Source: Streptomyces bungoensis
Lineage (GTDB): Bacteria; Actinomycetota; Actinomycetes; Streptomycetales; Streptomycetaceae
Reading direction: 5' to 3'
Length of the DNA: 64,000 bases
Assembly (NCBI RefSeq): GCF_001514215.1
Contig: NZ_KQ948851.1
Coordinates: 1 to 64,000, forward strand
Under the pieces are notes generated by a model. The model did no database searches, had not been told where the DNA came from, and saw only the letters and a program-made list of their open reading frames with translations. Numbering within the stretch: position 1 is the stretch's first letter; each line of letters opens with the position of its first letter. A program made the position numbers and the translations under genes. This document shows, in pieces, positions 17,961-26,698 of the stretch.

Positions 17961-18608
17961 CTAGGCGGTCTTCTGCCAGAGAGACATGTCGTCGGCGAAG
18001 TCCCGGAACGACCGGTTGTTGCCGGCGGGGCGAGCGGTGACGTGCCTGCCCCGGACCGCGGCCTGCATGATCGCGGGAGCGTCGGACTCCCGGTACGGGG
18101 GCTTGCCCAGGTACTTCACGAGGTGCTCCTTGGCCTTCTCCAGCCGGGCGAGGTCACGGCGGCAGTCGGCTTCCCGCAGCCGCCAGCCCGGCCTGACCTT
18201 CGGGAAGGCCTCGGGAAACAGCATCAGCCAGGCCTCGATCTCGTAGGCCGCCAGAGCCAGGGCAGAGGGGCAGTCCTTGAACGTGGCGCGCATCTCCTCG
18301 GTGATACGCCTGCGGAGCTTGTCGTAGCTCTCGTCGGCGACCCCGTCGAGGTCGACGTGGATGACCACCCCGGCCAGCTTCGCCGTGTCCGCGACGCCCA
18401 GAGCGAACCTCTTGATCTCTTCGAGCCGAGGAGAGAGTTTCGCCTGGGCACGAGCCAGACGTATGGGCTTCTTCATGTTGATCACCTCGGGGCAGTCGCC
18501 CGGGTGCAGCTCCGGGACGAGGTGCCGGAGCACTTCGCGGTCGTAGTTCCCCTCGCCGGCCACCACGACGACCGAGCGCCGGCGCCCCCGGGCGGTTCTC
18601 GCGCTCAC
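17961..18608 (-). CDS. TOPRIM-fold protein (RloB / DUF4276-like), partner of the AAA ATPase
   Basis: 215 residues. The pattern fits a TOPRIM nuclease/primase fold: strand and acidic residue in VVVVAGEGNYDRE (Glu19), then VVIHVDLDGV with two Asp (86 and 88), the DxD metal motif. The middle YEIEAWLMLF resembles RloB/DUF4276 proteins. Start GTG 18608 overlaps the stop of the ATPase gene by GTGA, so the pair is coupled and probably works as a complex. ATPase plus TOPRIM pairs are known in PARIS (AriA/AriB), Gabija and OLD systems, where the TOPRIM protein cuts nucleic acid once the ATPase senses a trigger. Which of these families it belongs to cannot be settled here. A 42-bp inverted repeat follows the gene. 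Confidence 0.72.
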   Translation of the reverse strand: MSARTARGRRRSVVVVAGEGNYDREVLRHLVPELHPGDCPEVINMKKPIRLARAQAKLSPRLEEIKRFALGVADTAKLAGVVIHVDLDGVADESYDKLRRRITEEMRATFKDCPSALALAAYEIEAWLMLFPEAFPKVRPGWRLREADCRRDLARLEKAKEHLVKYLGKPPYRESDAPAIMQAAVRGRHVTARPAGNNRSFRDFADDMSLWQKTA

Positions 18609-19810
18609 AGTCCACCTCCGAGGGCCCCCGCGAACCAGAGATCACCCATCGGCTCGTACTCGGACTTCTCGATGACCCGCTGTGTGTCCTCCGGCCGACG
18701 GGCCGGGATGCGGGAGGCACCGCTCGGCAGCCGCTCGCACACGACGAGTTCCTCGGCCTCCAACTCGTTGACCAGGACCGGCGAGTGGGTGGTGACCAGG
18801 AACTGGCCACGGACACTGGCCTCGCGGAGCCTGCCCGCCAGCAGACTCAGGGCGTGCGGGTGGATTCCGTGGTCGATCTCCTCGATGCACGTCAGCAGCG
18901 GAGGCTCAGGATCATGGAAGATCGCCAGCATGCACAGGATGCGGACGGTTCCCCAGGACGCCTCGTTCAGGCGGGTGCGACCGCGAAGTCCTTCTTCTTC
19001 CAGCTCCACCTGCACCAGCGGTGACCCCGGGATGAGTTCCAGGTGGATGTCCCGGATCTGCGGGATCACGGTCCTGACGTCCTCCAGGAGGTACGTCCAG
19101 GCGTCTCTGTCCTCCCTGAGGCTCAGGAGGAAGTCGGCCAGGTTGGACGCGTCGCTCTCCAGGTACCGGCCTCGCTCGGTGACCGGCGACGGCTTCCGGG
19201 CGGCCCGTACATCGGGGTCGAACACCCGGATCTCGGAAAGGTGCCGGCTGATCTCGCGCACGGCCTGGCGGTCCGGGTGGGTTTCCGCGAGCGGCAGTGC
19301 ATGGTCCTCGTGGAGGGCGGACGCCATCCGTCCGACGGCCTCCCGCTTCGACGGCCGGCTCAGCGGGCTGCTGATCGTCAGCGAACCACTCGTCAGCTCG
19401 ACGGAGGTCTCCATGTCGTCCACCGGGTGGTGGACGAACCGCTCCCGCCGGTACGTGGTGTGGCGGGCCTCGGCCCCTTCGGGCAGTCGGGGACGGGAAA
19501 CACTCAGTTCGTAGCGGTCCGGGGCTTCCTCCGACGCGCACTCGGACCAGATGCCCTCGACCCCGACCGTGATCCGTGACACCGGCTTCCGGCCGCCACG
19601 GAAGGCCAGGACGTCGAACCCCCCGTGCTTTCCGAGCGCCTTTTCGATTCCGTCGTGGGAGACGTCGCCCAGGAATCCCAGCGCCTGCAGAACATTCGAC
19701 TTGCCCGCCGCGTTCGGGCCGACCATCACGGTCAGAGGCCCGAGCGGCAGCTTCGTGTCGGTCAAGGTACGGAAGTTACGCACCGTCAGACCGAGTATGC
19801 GGTGGTTCAA
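18605..19810 (-). CDS. AAA family ATPase (AAA_15/AAA_21, RloA/AriA-like)
   Basis: 401 residues of the OLD/Rad50-like ABC ATPase group. LTVRNFRTL at the N-terminus and Walker A VGPNAAGKSN (31-39) are diagnostic. Near the C-terminus LLTCIEEIDHGIHPHAL is the Walker B/D-loop region with the catalytic Glu, followed by QFLVTTHSPVLVNEL (H-loop). The middle is the variable insert seen in such ATPases. It lacks its own TOPRIM domain; that function lies in the next, GTGA-coupled gene, so the two resemble a split OLD or PARIS-type toxin sensor. The start is tentative: TTG 19810 with ACGAGG before it. The adjacent upstream ~295 bases hold no clear gene. Confidence 0.82.
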   Translation of the reverse strand: MNHRILGLTVRNFRTLTDTKLPLGPLTVMVGPNAAGKSNVLQALGFLGDVSHDGIEKALGKHGGFDVLAFRGGRKPVSRITVGVEGIWSECASEEAPDRYELSVSRPRLPEGAEARHTTYRRERFVHHPVDDMETSVELTSGSLTISSPLSRPSKREAVGRMASALHEDHALPLAETHPDRQAVREISRHLSEIRVFDPDVRAARKPSPVTERGRYLESDASNLADFLLSLREDRDAWTYLLEDVRTVIPQIRDIHLELIPGSPLVQVELEEEGLRGRTRLNEASWGTVRILCMLAIFHDPEPPLLTCIEEIDHGIHPHALSLLAGRLREASVRGQFLVTTHSPVLVNELEAEELVVCERLPSGASRIPARRPEDTQRVIEKSEYEPMGDLWFAGALGGGL

Positions 19811-20105
19811 GCCTCGTGCCCATCGTGGAACAGCCGGGCGGCAACCGCCCGGTCATCGAACTGGTCGGCGCACGGCGGACGGCCCTGAGGCAGGCTGATG
19901 AATGCCACTCAGTTCCCCACGTAAGTCGTCCACTTGGTGCGTCCGACCACCGAGCTTCACGAAGAGTACAACTTGCGTCACAGCTCCACCAGGTACTTGC
20001 ACACTTCAGCCATCCGGACCGAAAGGGCTCTCTTTCCAACCGACCCGCAGCCCACGGACCCTGACGGGGAGGGATGCGCGCGGGCAGTGCCGAGGGGGAG
20101 CCGCG
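19811..20105. promoter_or_regulatory. Divergent intergenic region
   Basis: 295 bases between the ATPase gene (minus) and the truncated beta-family gene (plus). ACTTGC occurs twice 24 bp apart (19971-19976 and 19995-20000) in the half nearer the plus-strand gene and could be part of promoter or operator elements. No coding frame with good codon bias is seen. Confidence 0.35.
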
Positions 20106-20547
20106 ATGTCCGAACCGCTCTACGTTCCTGTTCTGCCCGTCCGGCAGCACGCCCGGATCGCCTACGAACGACTCAGGCCCGACGTGCAGGCGGCGGTCGC
20201 GCCCCTTTGGAACCTCCCGCCTTCTCCCGGGGTGACACCGGCGGAGTTGGAGGGGGCCCATTGGCAGAAGGAACTGCGCCGGGTGCGGGGCGCGCACCGG
20301 CACCATCCGGGCTGGATCGACGCCCCGTTCGCCGAGGCCGCGCAGATACCGGCGCTCGCCGGGATCCTGGCCGAGCACACCGCGCTCTCCCGCCTGCTCC
20401 GCCCGGTGACCGGACCCGAGCGGAGCGAGGCCCAGCAGACGGCCGCGGTGGAGACCGCCCGCCGCTGTGGGTGTGGAGTCGGTGTCCGCGTCCGTATGCC
20501 GGGGGAGTGGGACGGAGCCACCACCGAGGCCGGCGGCAGCCGCACGC
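20106..20547 (+). pseudogene. Truncated beta family protein (T4 beta-like, PF14350 type), 3' end lost
   Basis: Start ATG 20106 follows GGGGGAG. The first ~135 residues (MSEPLYVPVLPVRQHARIAY..., APLWNLPPSPGVTP, GPERSEAQQTAAVETARRC) read as an actinobacterial beta-family protein, which is normally about 350 residues and often linked to defence or XRE/DUF397 loci. After about nt 20515 (VRVRMPGEWDG) the frame loses that character and runs antisense into the 3' end of the caspase-helicase gene, whose stop is at 20548. The break looks like a recombination joint that removed the rest of the gene. The exact joint, about 20515-20547, is approximate. An intact novel short protein is possible but unlikely. 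Confidence 0.6.
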
Positions 20548-23500
20548 TCAGTCGAACAGCGGCGCCAGCGCCTCCTCGCCCGCCAGGATCCGCCATGCCG
20601 GAACCCGTACCGTCCGGCCCACCGGGCACGCCTTCGCCCCGTAGCCCCCGGACGGCAGCCCGGTCAGGAGGTCGCCCCGTGCGTGGGTGAGCCGCAGGTG
20701 CCGTGCCGGGTCGCCGCCGGGCTGCGGGCCGGGGTCGATCAGCACCGCCGTGTTCTCCCCGGCCTCGGTGAACAGCAGATCCACCGGGTGCCCGCCGACC
20801 ACCGCGGCACGCTCCAGATCGAAGATGCCACGTTCGGTGAGGTACTGCTGGAGCCGGTCGGCGAGCTCCTCGCGGAACCCGGTCGCCGAGGAGGCCGTGG
20901 ACACCGGCCCGCCGTCCTCGCCGGCGTCCGCTCCCAGCGGCACCGAGCGTCCCGCGAGCAGGGTCGGCAGACCGCTCTGCCCCTGCCAGAACGCGTGACC
21001 GCCCACGGTGATCAGCTGCGACTTGGCCCGGGTGACCGCCACGTTCCACAGATTGACCTGACTCGCGACCCAGTGCGTCGTCCTCGGCGGCGTGTTGTGT
21101 GTGGCCACCGGGCTCAGCACCATGACGTCGCGCTGCCCGCCCTGGAAGGCGTGCACCGTGCCGACCCGCACGCGGTCGTCGTCGCGCCACACCCGCGCCA
21201 GTGCCTCCTTCTGCGCCCGGAACGGCGTGACCACCCCCACCGTCGCGTCCTGCGGCAGCCCCGCCAGCAGCTCGTCCACCACCCGCCGTACGGCCTCCGC
21301 CTCGGCGGCGTTGCGCCAGGACCGCCCGTCGCCGCCGCGCGCCGACTCACCGTGCGGTACGTCGACCCAGCCCAGCACCGGCGCCGGATCGGCCGCCCCC
21401 ACCGGGTCGAGGGCCGGGACCTGCTGCCGCACGTCGGTGAGAACCCGCAACTGGCCCGCGTAGCAGTACCCGTTGACGATGTCGGCGATCCGTGGGTGGC
21501 ACCGGTAGTGCTCGTCGAGGAGCAGCGCGGAGTCGCCGTGCTGCTCGGCCGCGTGGTACGAGGAGTACACGTGGTATGTGAGCCGGTGGTCCTCCAGCTG
21601 TGCCGCGCTCAGCCCGGCCCTGACCCGCGCCTGCTGTTCCTGCTGCGGTGACACGCCGGGGATGTGCGCGAGCTGCATCGGGTCGCCGATGATCAGTGCC
21701 CGGCGCGCCCGGAACAGCAGCGGCAGAACCGAGGGGATGGAGCACTGGCTGGCCTCGTCGATGACGACGAGGTCGAACAGCTGCGGGGCGAGTTCGAGCT
21801 GCCGCACCGAGTGGGTGCTCACGGCCCACCCCTTGATGTGCGTCATCAGGATCTTCTGGCTCCGCTGGTAGCCCGAGCGGCCCCGGAGCGCCTGGAGCCG
21901 CTGTCCCATGAGCCCGCGTGCCCTCGCCAGCGCCTCGGCGGAAACCGCCCGCGACAACTCCGCCGACAGTTCGGAGAGCGTGTCCGCCGCCTCCAGCCGT
22001 GACCGCCTCAGCCCGTCCTCGTCCCATCCCATGTGCCGGGGTACGAGCTCCCGCACCTCCCGTTCCACGGCCACCGCGTCCGCCAGCGACTCCAGCAGTC
22101 CGCCCCGCACCGGCCGCCCGGTAGCCCACCCCGGCCACGACGGCCGGTCCGGGCGCTCCCCCTCCGGGGCGCCGGCCACCGCCGAGACCAGCGCGGCCAG
22201 CGCCCGCCCCCGACGCCAGGGACCGAGCAGCCACCAACCAGCCCCGGCCGCCTTCCGTGCCCTGTCCTCCCAGCGCCCCAGCGCGGCCACACGGTCCTCG
22301 ACCGCCGCCCAGACACCTTCCAGGAGCGGCAGCGGCAACTCCAGCGCGGCCGCCCGCTCCGCCCGCTCCCGGAGCAGCTCCAGCAGCCGCACCTCCTCAC
22401 CGACGCGGTGCGCGGCCTCCGCCCGCAGCCCGTCGGCGGTCTTGCGGGCGCTCCGCAACTGTCCGCCCACGGTGGCCGATCCGCGTCGCGGGGTCTCGGC
22501 GGGCTCGCCGAGCAGCCGTTCCAGCTTCGCCGCCTCCCGCTCCAGCGCCTCGGCGTTGCCGGTCCGCATCAGCAGGCCCGGCGCGATGTCGTCGCAGCGC
22601 TCGGCCACGACGTTCACGGCCTCGTTGTTCGTGGAGGCGACGAGCACGGACTGCCCGGCGGCGACACAGGTGGTGACGACAGCGGTGACGACCTCGCTCT
22701 TGCCCGTCCCGGGCGGCCCGGTCGCCACGGTCAGGGACCGTGTCATGGCCGAGGAGATCACCGACTCCTGGCTCTCGTTGCACGGCCCAGGAGCCACCAC
22801 GTCGCTGGAAGCGCCGTCCGTACCGCCCTCGCCACCACTCAGCAGCGCGTCCAGGGCGGTGCCCGGGATCTGACCGGTCCGTGTCGACATCTGCAGCAGG
22901 TTGTCCACCAGGGCCTGGGTGGCGATGGCCTCCACACCCGAGGGCACCAGCAGCACGGCCGCGTTGTGCGCGCCGGGCCGCAGCGCCTGCATCACCGTCC
23001 GCTCGCTGAGCGCCGACGGGTCGAGCGGCTCCAGCTCCGGCAGCCCCAGCTCGTCCAGCAACTCCCGTACGGCGCGCAGCATCTGCGCGTCGTTGCCCTC
23101 CTGCCAGGACGGCTGCCACCGCGCGACGAGGTCGGCCGCGTCACCCGCGTCCAGCAGTTCCGCCACGACACCGGTGTGCAGGGACGGCACACCACTGGGC
23201 CGGAGCACGTCCCGGCCCTGCTCGTCCGGCGCGAGTTCCATCTGCTGGATGAGCAGCGGCGCCAGCTCCACCGCCGTACGGCGCCCCCGGGCCCCGCCGT
23301 CCCGCACCGGCAGGGTGATCGCCGGATAGCCGTACCAGTACTCCTGCTGCGCCCCCGCGTCACGGCTGTCCGCACCGGCGGACCTGCCCTGCGGTCTGGG
23401 CAGCTTCCCCGGAGCGGGAAAGGTGGAGCCCCGTCCGGACTGGATGGTCTCCTCGCCCTGGCCCAGCAGGAAGTACTTCGAGTCGCGCCCGCTGTCCCGG

Positions 23501-24447
23501 TCGGGCCGCATGCCGGCCGCCGCCTGGGAAGTCAGGCAGTGCGCGTAGTACCGCAGCAGGCGCTGCCAGTCGACGCCGTCCCGGGCGTCCAGCGCGGCCA
23601 GCTCCCGGGCCTTCAGCAGCGCGGGGGAGCGTCGGCCCGCCTCCGCCGCGTCGCGGGGCAGCGCCGGGATGTGCACCGGGCGTGCCACCGACCGGGCGAA
23701 GGGCAGGCTGCGCGTGGCCCTGATCGTCGACTTGGTGGGGCGCTGCTCCTCCGGTACGCCGTCGCGCGCCATCTGCGCGGTCAGGTAGTCGAACAGGTCG
23801 TCCGGCGTGATCCAGCCGCCGCCCTTGATCCGCCCGTTGCGCAGCCCCTCCACGATCTCCCCGGTGAACCGGGACGTGCCGAGGCTCGACCCGGGCGGCG
23901 CCATCGCGGACGCGGACTGGAGGGCGTCGGAGGCGGTGATGAAGTACACGCCGGTCGGCCGCAGCAGGGTGCTCGGCGCGGGCCGTGCCGGCTCCTCCCC
24001 GGACCCCTTCGACGTCCACCCCTGTACGACGGAGCCGCTGGAGCAGCAGTCCAGCAGCACCAGCTTCGAGGCGGCCCGGCACGACTGGAGCATCCGCTCC
24101 AGGAACTCCGCCGGGACCGCCGTGCCCGGCAGATCGTCCGGGTCGGTGTCCCGGGTCAGGAAGTACAGCTGGTTGTCGTCCTCGCAGAACTCCCCGTGCC
24201 CGCTGAAGTACAGCAGGGCCGTCTCGCTGGGCTGCCGCGCCTCCAGGAACGTCTCGATCGCGTGCAGCATCTCCGCGCGGGTCGGTTCGGGGACCATCGC
24301 GCAGTCGTTGTACATCCCGATCTCGGTGTTCTGCAGCACCGCCCGCATGTAGTGCAGGTCGGCGCGCACGGGCGGCAGGTCGTGGTACGCGTCGCTGTCG
24401 TACGTGGACACGCCGACGAGCATGGCGAACCGGTCGTTGTCGGTCAT
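20548..24447 (-). CDS. Caspase - SF1 (Upf1/DNA2-like) helicase - nuclease-like fusion protein
   Basis: 1299 residues with three modules. Residues 1-250 are a C14 caspase-like peptidase with the dyad His84 (YFSGHGEF) and Cys135 (LLDCCSSGS). Residues ~500-1160 are an SF1 helicase of the Upf1/DNA2 type: Walker A TGPPGTGKS (577-584), Walker B LVVIDEASQC (about 893), IIGDPMQLAHIPG, LDEHYRCHP, VGTVHAFQGGQRD and NVAVTRAKSQL. The last ~100 residues (FREELADRL, HPVDLLF, TAVLIDPG, RVPAWRIL) resemble a restriction-endonuclease-like domain, but no catalytic Lys is evident. ATG 24447 lies 8 bp after the EACC1 gene. EACC1 next to a protease effector is a known conflict-system arrangement. The likely model is nucleic acid sensing by the helicase that releases caspase activity; this is inference. 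Confidence 0.9.
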   Translation of the reverse strand: MTDNDRFAMLVGVSTYDSDAYHDLPPVRADLHYMRAVLQNTEIGMYNDCAMVPEPTRAEMLHAIETFLEARQPSETALLYFSGHGEFCEDDNQLYFLTRDTDPDDLPGTAVPAEFLERMLQSCRAASKLVLLDCCSSGSVVQGWTSKGSGEEPARPAPSTLLRPTGVYFITASDALQSASAMAPPGSSLGTSRFTGEIVEGLRNGRIKGGGWITPDDLFDYLTAQMARDGVPEEQRPTKSTIRATRSLPFARSVARPVHIPALPRDAAEAGRRSPALLKARELAALDARDGVDWQRLLRYYAHCLTSQAAAGMRPDRDSGRDSKYFLLGQGEETIQSGRGSTFPAPGKLPRPQGRSAGADSRDAGAQQEYWYGYPAITLPVRDGGARGRRTAVELAPLLIQQMELAPDEQGRDVLRPSGVPSLHTGVVAELLDAGDAADLVARWQPSWQEGNDAQMLRAVRELLDELGLPELEPLDPSALSERTVMQALRPGAHNAAVLLVPSGVEAIATQALVDNLLQMSTRTGQIPGTALDALLSGGEGGTDGASSDVVAPGPCNESQESVISSAMTRSLTVATGPPGTGKSEVVTAVVTTCVAAGQSVLVASTNNEAVNVVAERCDDIAPGLLMRTGNAEALEREAAKLERLLGEPAETPRRGSATVGGQLRSARKTADGLRAEAAHRVGEEVRLLELLRERAERAAALELPLPLLEGVWAAVEDRVAALGRWEDRARKAAGAGWWLLGPWRRGRALAALVSAVAGAPEGERPDRPSWPGWATGRPVRGGLLESLADAVAVEREVRELVPRHMGWDEDGLRRSRLEAADTLSELSAELSRAVSAEALARARGLMGQRLQALRGRSGYQRSQKILMTHIKGWAVSTHSVRQLELAPQLFDLVVIDEASQCSIPSVLPLLFRARRALIIGDPMQLAHIPGVSPQQEQQARVRAGLSAAQLEDHRLTYHVYSSYHAAEQHGDSALLLDEHYRCHPRIADIVNGYCYAGQLRVLTDVRQQVPALDPVGAADPAPVLGWVDVPHGESARGGDGRSWRNAAEAEAVRRVVDELLAGLPQDATVGVVTPFRAQKEALARVWRDDDRVRVGTVHAFQGGQRDVMVLSPVATHNTPPRTTHWVASQVNLWNVAVTRAKSQLITVGGHAFWQGQSGLPTLLAGRSVPLGADAGEDGGPVSTASSATGFREELADRLQQYLTERGIFDLERAAVVGGHPVDLLFTEAGENTAVLIDPGPQPGGDPARHLRLTHARGDLLTGLPSGGYGAKACPVGRTVRVPAWRILAGEEALAPLFD

Positions 24448-24455
24448 GCGCGTGC

Positions 24456-24881
24456 TCAGCCCACCGTGGGGGTGTCGCCGAGCCCCTCGTCGTGCGTGCG
24501 GTGAGGCGTGTCTCCGCCGCCCGCGAGGAAGCGCTCGATCCGCTCGTCGTCCTCGCGGGCCTCCTTCCCGGTGATGCGCAGCGTCGCACCGTCCGGCCGC
24601 TGGACGACGATCGTCCGCTGCGGCACGTGCGCCAGCCAGATCTGCACCCCGGACGCGACCAGCGAACCGGCGCCGATCAGCACCCCGATGGTGTCGACCG
24701 AGAGGCCGCCCTTGTCCGTCCCGCCGGCCGCGGTGCCCTTTCGGGGAACGTCCAGGGCGGCGGCGGGGTCGGCGTCGACGATCCCGGCGAGCAGCTCACG
24801 CGCCTCCTTGCGGGCACGCAGCGGGTCCTCGTCGACGATGGCGATCCGGTACCCGGTCCGTTCCTCGGGCGTGGTGGTCAC
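24456..24881 (-). CDS. EACC1-type effector-associated protein
   Basis: 141 residues. The central segment (LSVDTIGVLIGAGSLVASGV, one hydrophobic helix) followed by a small beta-rich part (RTIVVQRPDGATLRITGKEA) matches the effector-associated constant component EACC1 family that accompanies caspase, trypsin or other effectors in actinobacterial conflict systems. GTG 24881 has AAGGGGGA at proper spacing. It is the first gene of a two-gene operon with the caspase-helicase, 8 bp apart. The N-terminal ~50 residues are acidic and unassigned. Its biochemical role is not known; it is thought to couple a sensor to the effector. Confidence 0.78.
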   Translation of the reverse strand: MTTTPEERTGYRIAIVDEDPLRARKEARELLAGIVDADPAAALDVPRKGTAAGGTDKGGLSVDTIGVLIGAGSLVASGVQIWLAHVPQRTIVVQRPDGATLRITGKEAREDDERIERFLAGGGDTPHRTHDEGLGDTPTVG

Positions 24882-24980
24882 AGCGCGTCCCCCTTGTTCT
24901 GCCGCGCTCCTGGCGGAGGCATGGGCGGACGACGATAGCCGGGGGGACTGACAACGGGCGCCCGAGTTTCCGAAAACCCG

Positions 24981-25499
24981 TCAGGCGTTGGCGGGAAAGC
25001 GGCTGACCGGCGGCGGTGCGGGCGTCTCGGCCGGCAGCCACAGCTCCGCCCAGACGGTCTTGCCGGGCCCGTCGACACGCGGGGCGACCGCCCAACGCGA
25101 CGCCAGCCGCGCCACGATGAGCAGGCCCCGCCCCGATTCCTCGTTCCCGGGCGGCTCCTGGGGCGCGAGTGGCGGTACGCGTTCGGTTCGGGTGTCGGTG
25201 ACCTCGACGCGCAGGGTGCGCGGGTTGCCGCCGGTCTCCGTCAGCCGTACGTGGAAGTCCCGTCCGGAGACATGCCCGTGCCGTACGGCGTTGGCGACCA
25301 GCTCGGAAGTGATCAGCGTCAGGGTCTCGTTGGCGTGACCGGTGTACGGGTGCCCCCATGAGTCCAACCGGTGCGAGACGAGGCGCCGGGCGAGGCGGGC
25401 TCCGCGTGTGGAGGACGTGAACCGCATCGCGAATTCGCGGAGGGGGCAGGGGCGAGGGACACCCGGTGCGGGGGAAGTTTCGTTGTTCACGTGGTCCAC
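24981..25499 (-). CDS. HATPase_c ATP-binding protein (anti-sigma factor-like, RsbW/SpoIIAB type)
   Basis: About 172 residues with the GHKL ATP-binding fold: N-box LITSELVANAVRHG, a G1-like region, and G-box ESGRGLLIVARLASRW. Such single-domain proteins are abundant in Streptomyces and usually sit next to XRE-DUF5753 and DUF397 genes, as here, with the XRE gene read divergently. They may act as anti-sigma regulators or histidine-kinase-like modulators; the partner is unknown. No start has a clear ribosome site. GTG 25499 is inside a 13-bp inverted repeat, so GTG 25490 or ATG 25427 (MRFTSS, where family similarity seems to begin) may be the real start. Confidence 0.82.
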   Translation of the reverse strand: MDHVNNETSPAPGVPRPCPLREFAMRFTSSTRGARLARRLVSHRLDSWGHPYTGHANETLTLITSELVANAVRHGHVSGRDFHVRLTETGGNPRTLRVEVTDTRTERVPPLAPQEPPGNEESGRGLLIVARLASRWAVAPRVDGPGKTVWAELWLPAETPAPPPVSRFPANA

Positions 25500-25501
25500 G
25501 T
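25489..25501. promoter_or_regulatory. Candidate operator ACGTGG-T-CCACGT plus adjacent ACGTGG copy
   Basis: A perfect 13-bp inverted repeat is followed by a third ACGTGG at 25504-25509. It lies between the HATPase gene and the divergent XRE regulator, a natural place for XRE autoregulation. No binding data; symmetry and location only. Confidence 0.4.
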
Positions 25502-25637
25502 TGACGTGGGGGTTTTACCGTGACGAGATACGGCGCGCATACGGGCGGTCGCTGTACGTGGCCGGTGTGTGGGTGTAAGCGGGGCGGAGCGTGACGGTCG
25601 ATGCGGGGCTGCGTTGGCCGGGGAGGTGGTGAGGGAC

Positions 25638-26501
25638 ATGAGTGAATCGGCGGGACCGGTCGAGCAGGGCTCCGGCGTCGAGGAGGAAGAGCGGGAGGCG
25701 GGGGCCGGCTCGGGCATCCTTCGCGTCTTCGGACGCCAGTTGAAGCGGTTCCGGGTACGGGCGGGGCTGGAGCGGGCCGAGTTCGGTTCGATGCTGGGCT
25801 ACTCGGTGTCGACCATCGCCGCGTACGAACAGGGGCGCCGGGTGCCGCCGCCGAAGTTCATCGATCGGGCGGACGAGGTGCTGGACGCGGGTGGCGTTCT
25901 CCAGGAGATGAAGGAGGAGGTTGCTCGGGCGCAGTATCCGGCGTTCTTTCGGGATGCGGCGCGGTTGGAAGGGGAGGCTGTTGAGCTTCACGTGTACGCG
26001 ACGAAGGCTGTGCCGGGGCTGCTCCAGACCGAGGAGTATGCGCGAGCGGTGTTCACCATGTGGCGGCCGTTGCTGTCGGAGAACGTCATCGAGGAGCGGG
26101 TAGTGGCGCGCCTCGCCAGGCAGGAGATCTTCGCCCGCACGCCTCAGCCCACCATCAGCTTCGTCATCGAAGAATCGGTGCTGCGGAGGCCGCTCGGGGG
26201 TTGGACAGCCATGCGGGGCCAGTTGGAGCACCTCATGCTCTACGGCCAGCGCCGCAACGTCGAAATCCAGGTGCTGCCAACAGAATTGGAGGAGCACGCT
26301 GGACTTGAGGGCCCCTTCACCTTGATCGAGACCCGCGACGGGCGCAGGATCGCTTACGTGGAGGGATACAAGGACAGCCGCTTGCACACGGAGCGCAGGG
26401 CGGTCCGGGAGATCGAGGAGCAGTACGGCATCCTCAGGGCGCAAGCGCTCACGCCGCGCGCATCACTGACCTTCGTCGAGAAGTTGCTGGGAGAACAATG
26501 A
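25638..26501 (+). CDS. XRE-family helix-turn-helix regulator with DUF5753 (Scr1-like)
   Basis: 287 residues. An N-terminal helix-turn-helix (about residues 30-85: LKRFRVRAGLERAEFGSML, VSTIAAYEQGRRVPP) is followed by a DUF5753 ligand or partner domain (VPGLLQTEEYARAV, ARLARQEIF, GRRIAYVEGYKDS). ATG 25638 follows GAGGGAC. The stop overlaps the ATG of the DUF397 gene (ATGA), the usual Streptomyces pairing of Scr1-like regulator with DUF397 partner. The divergent HATPase protein completes the three-gene module. Such modules are thought to influence development and antibiotic production. Here it splits the defence island and might control it. Confidence 0.9.
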   Translation: MSESAGPVEQGSGVEEEEREAGAGSGILRVFGRQLKRFRVRAGLERAEFGSMLGYSVSTIAAYEQGRRVPPPKFIDRADEVLDAGGVLQEMKEEVARAQYPAFFRDAARLEGEAVELHVYATKAVPGLLQTEEYARAVFTMWRPLLSENVIEERVVARLARQEIFARTPQPTISFVIEESVLRRPLGGWTAMRGQLEHLMLYGQRRNVEIQVLPTELEEHAGLEGPFTLIETRDGRRIAYVEGYKDSRLHTERRAVREIEEQYGILRAQALTPRASLTFVEKLLGEQ

Positions 26502-26695
26502 ACGCTGAGAAGTCCACCGCCGGTGTATCGGCTTGGTTCAAGAGCAGCTACAGCACGGGCTCGGGCGGAGAGTGTGTAGAGGTCGCCGTCAGCCCTCACG
26601 TCGTCCACGTACGCGACTCCAAGGACACAGCGCGCCGTGGCCTCGCCGTCGATGCGGAGGCGTGGACCGCGTTTGTCGGCTTCGCCGTCAGGTAG
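26498..26695 (+). CDS. DUF397 domain protein
   Basis: 65 residues. Nearly all of it is the DUF397 fold: WFKSSYSTGSGGECVEVA, then VHVRDSKD and an AWTAFVGFAV end. ATGA overlap with the upstream Scr1-like XRE gene. DUF397 proteins (ScrB-like) are small partners of these regulators and are encoded in pairs across Streptomyces. A strong hairpin follows at 26699. Confidence 0.92.
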   Translation: MNAEKSTAGVSAWFKSSYSTGSGGECVEVAVSPHVVHVRDSKDTARRGLAVDAEAWTAFVGFAVR

Positions 26696-26698
26696 GGC

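Noticed and set aside
22033..24504. An 823-residue plus-strand frame opposite the caspase-helicase
   Set aside because: Arg/Gly/Gln-rich without recognisable domains; shadow of the real gene.
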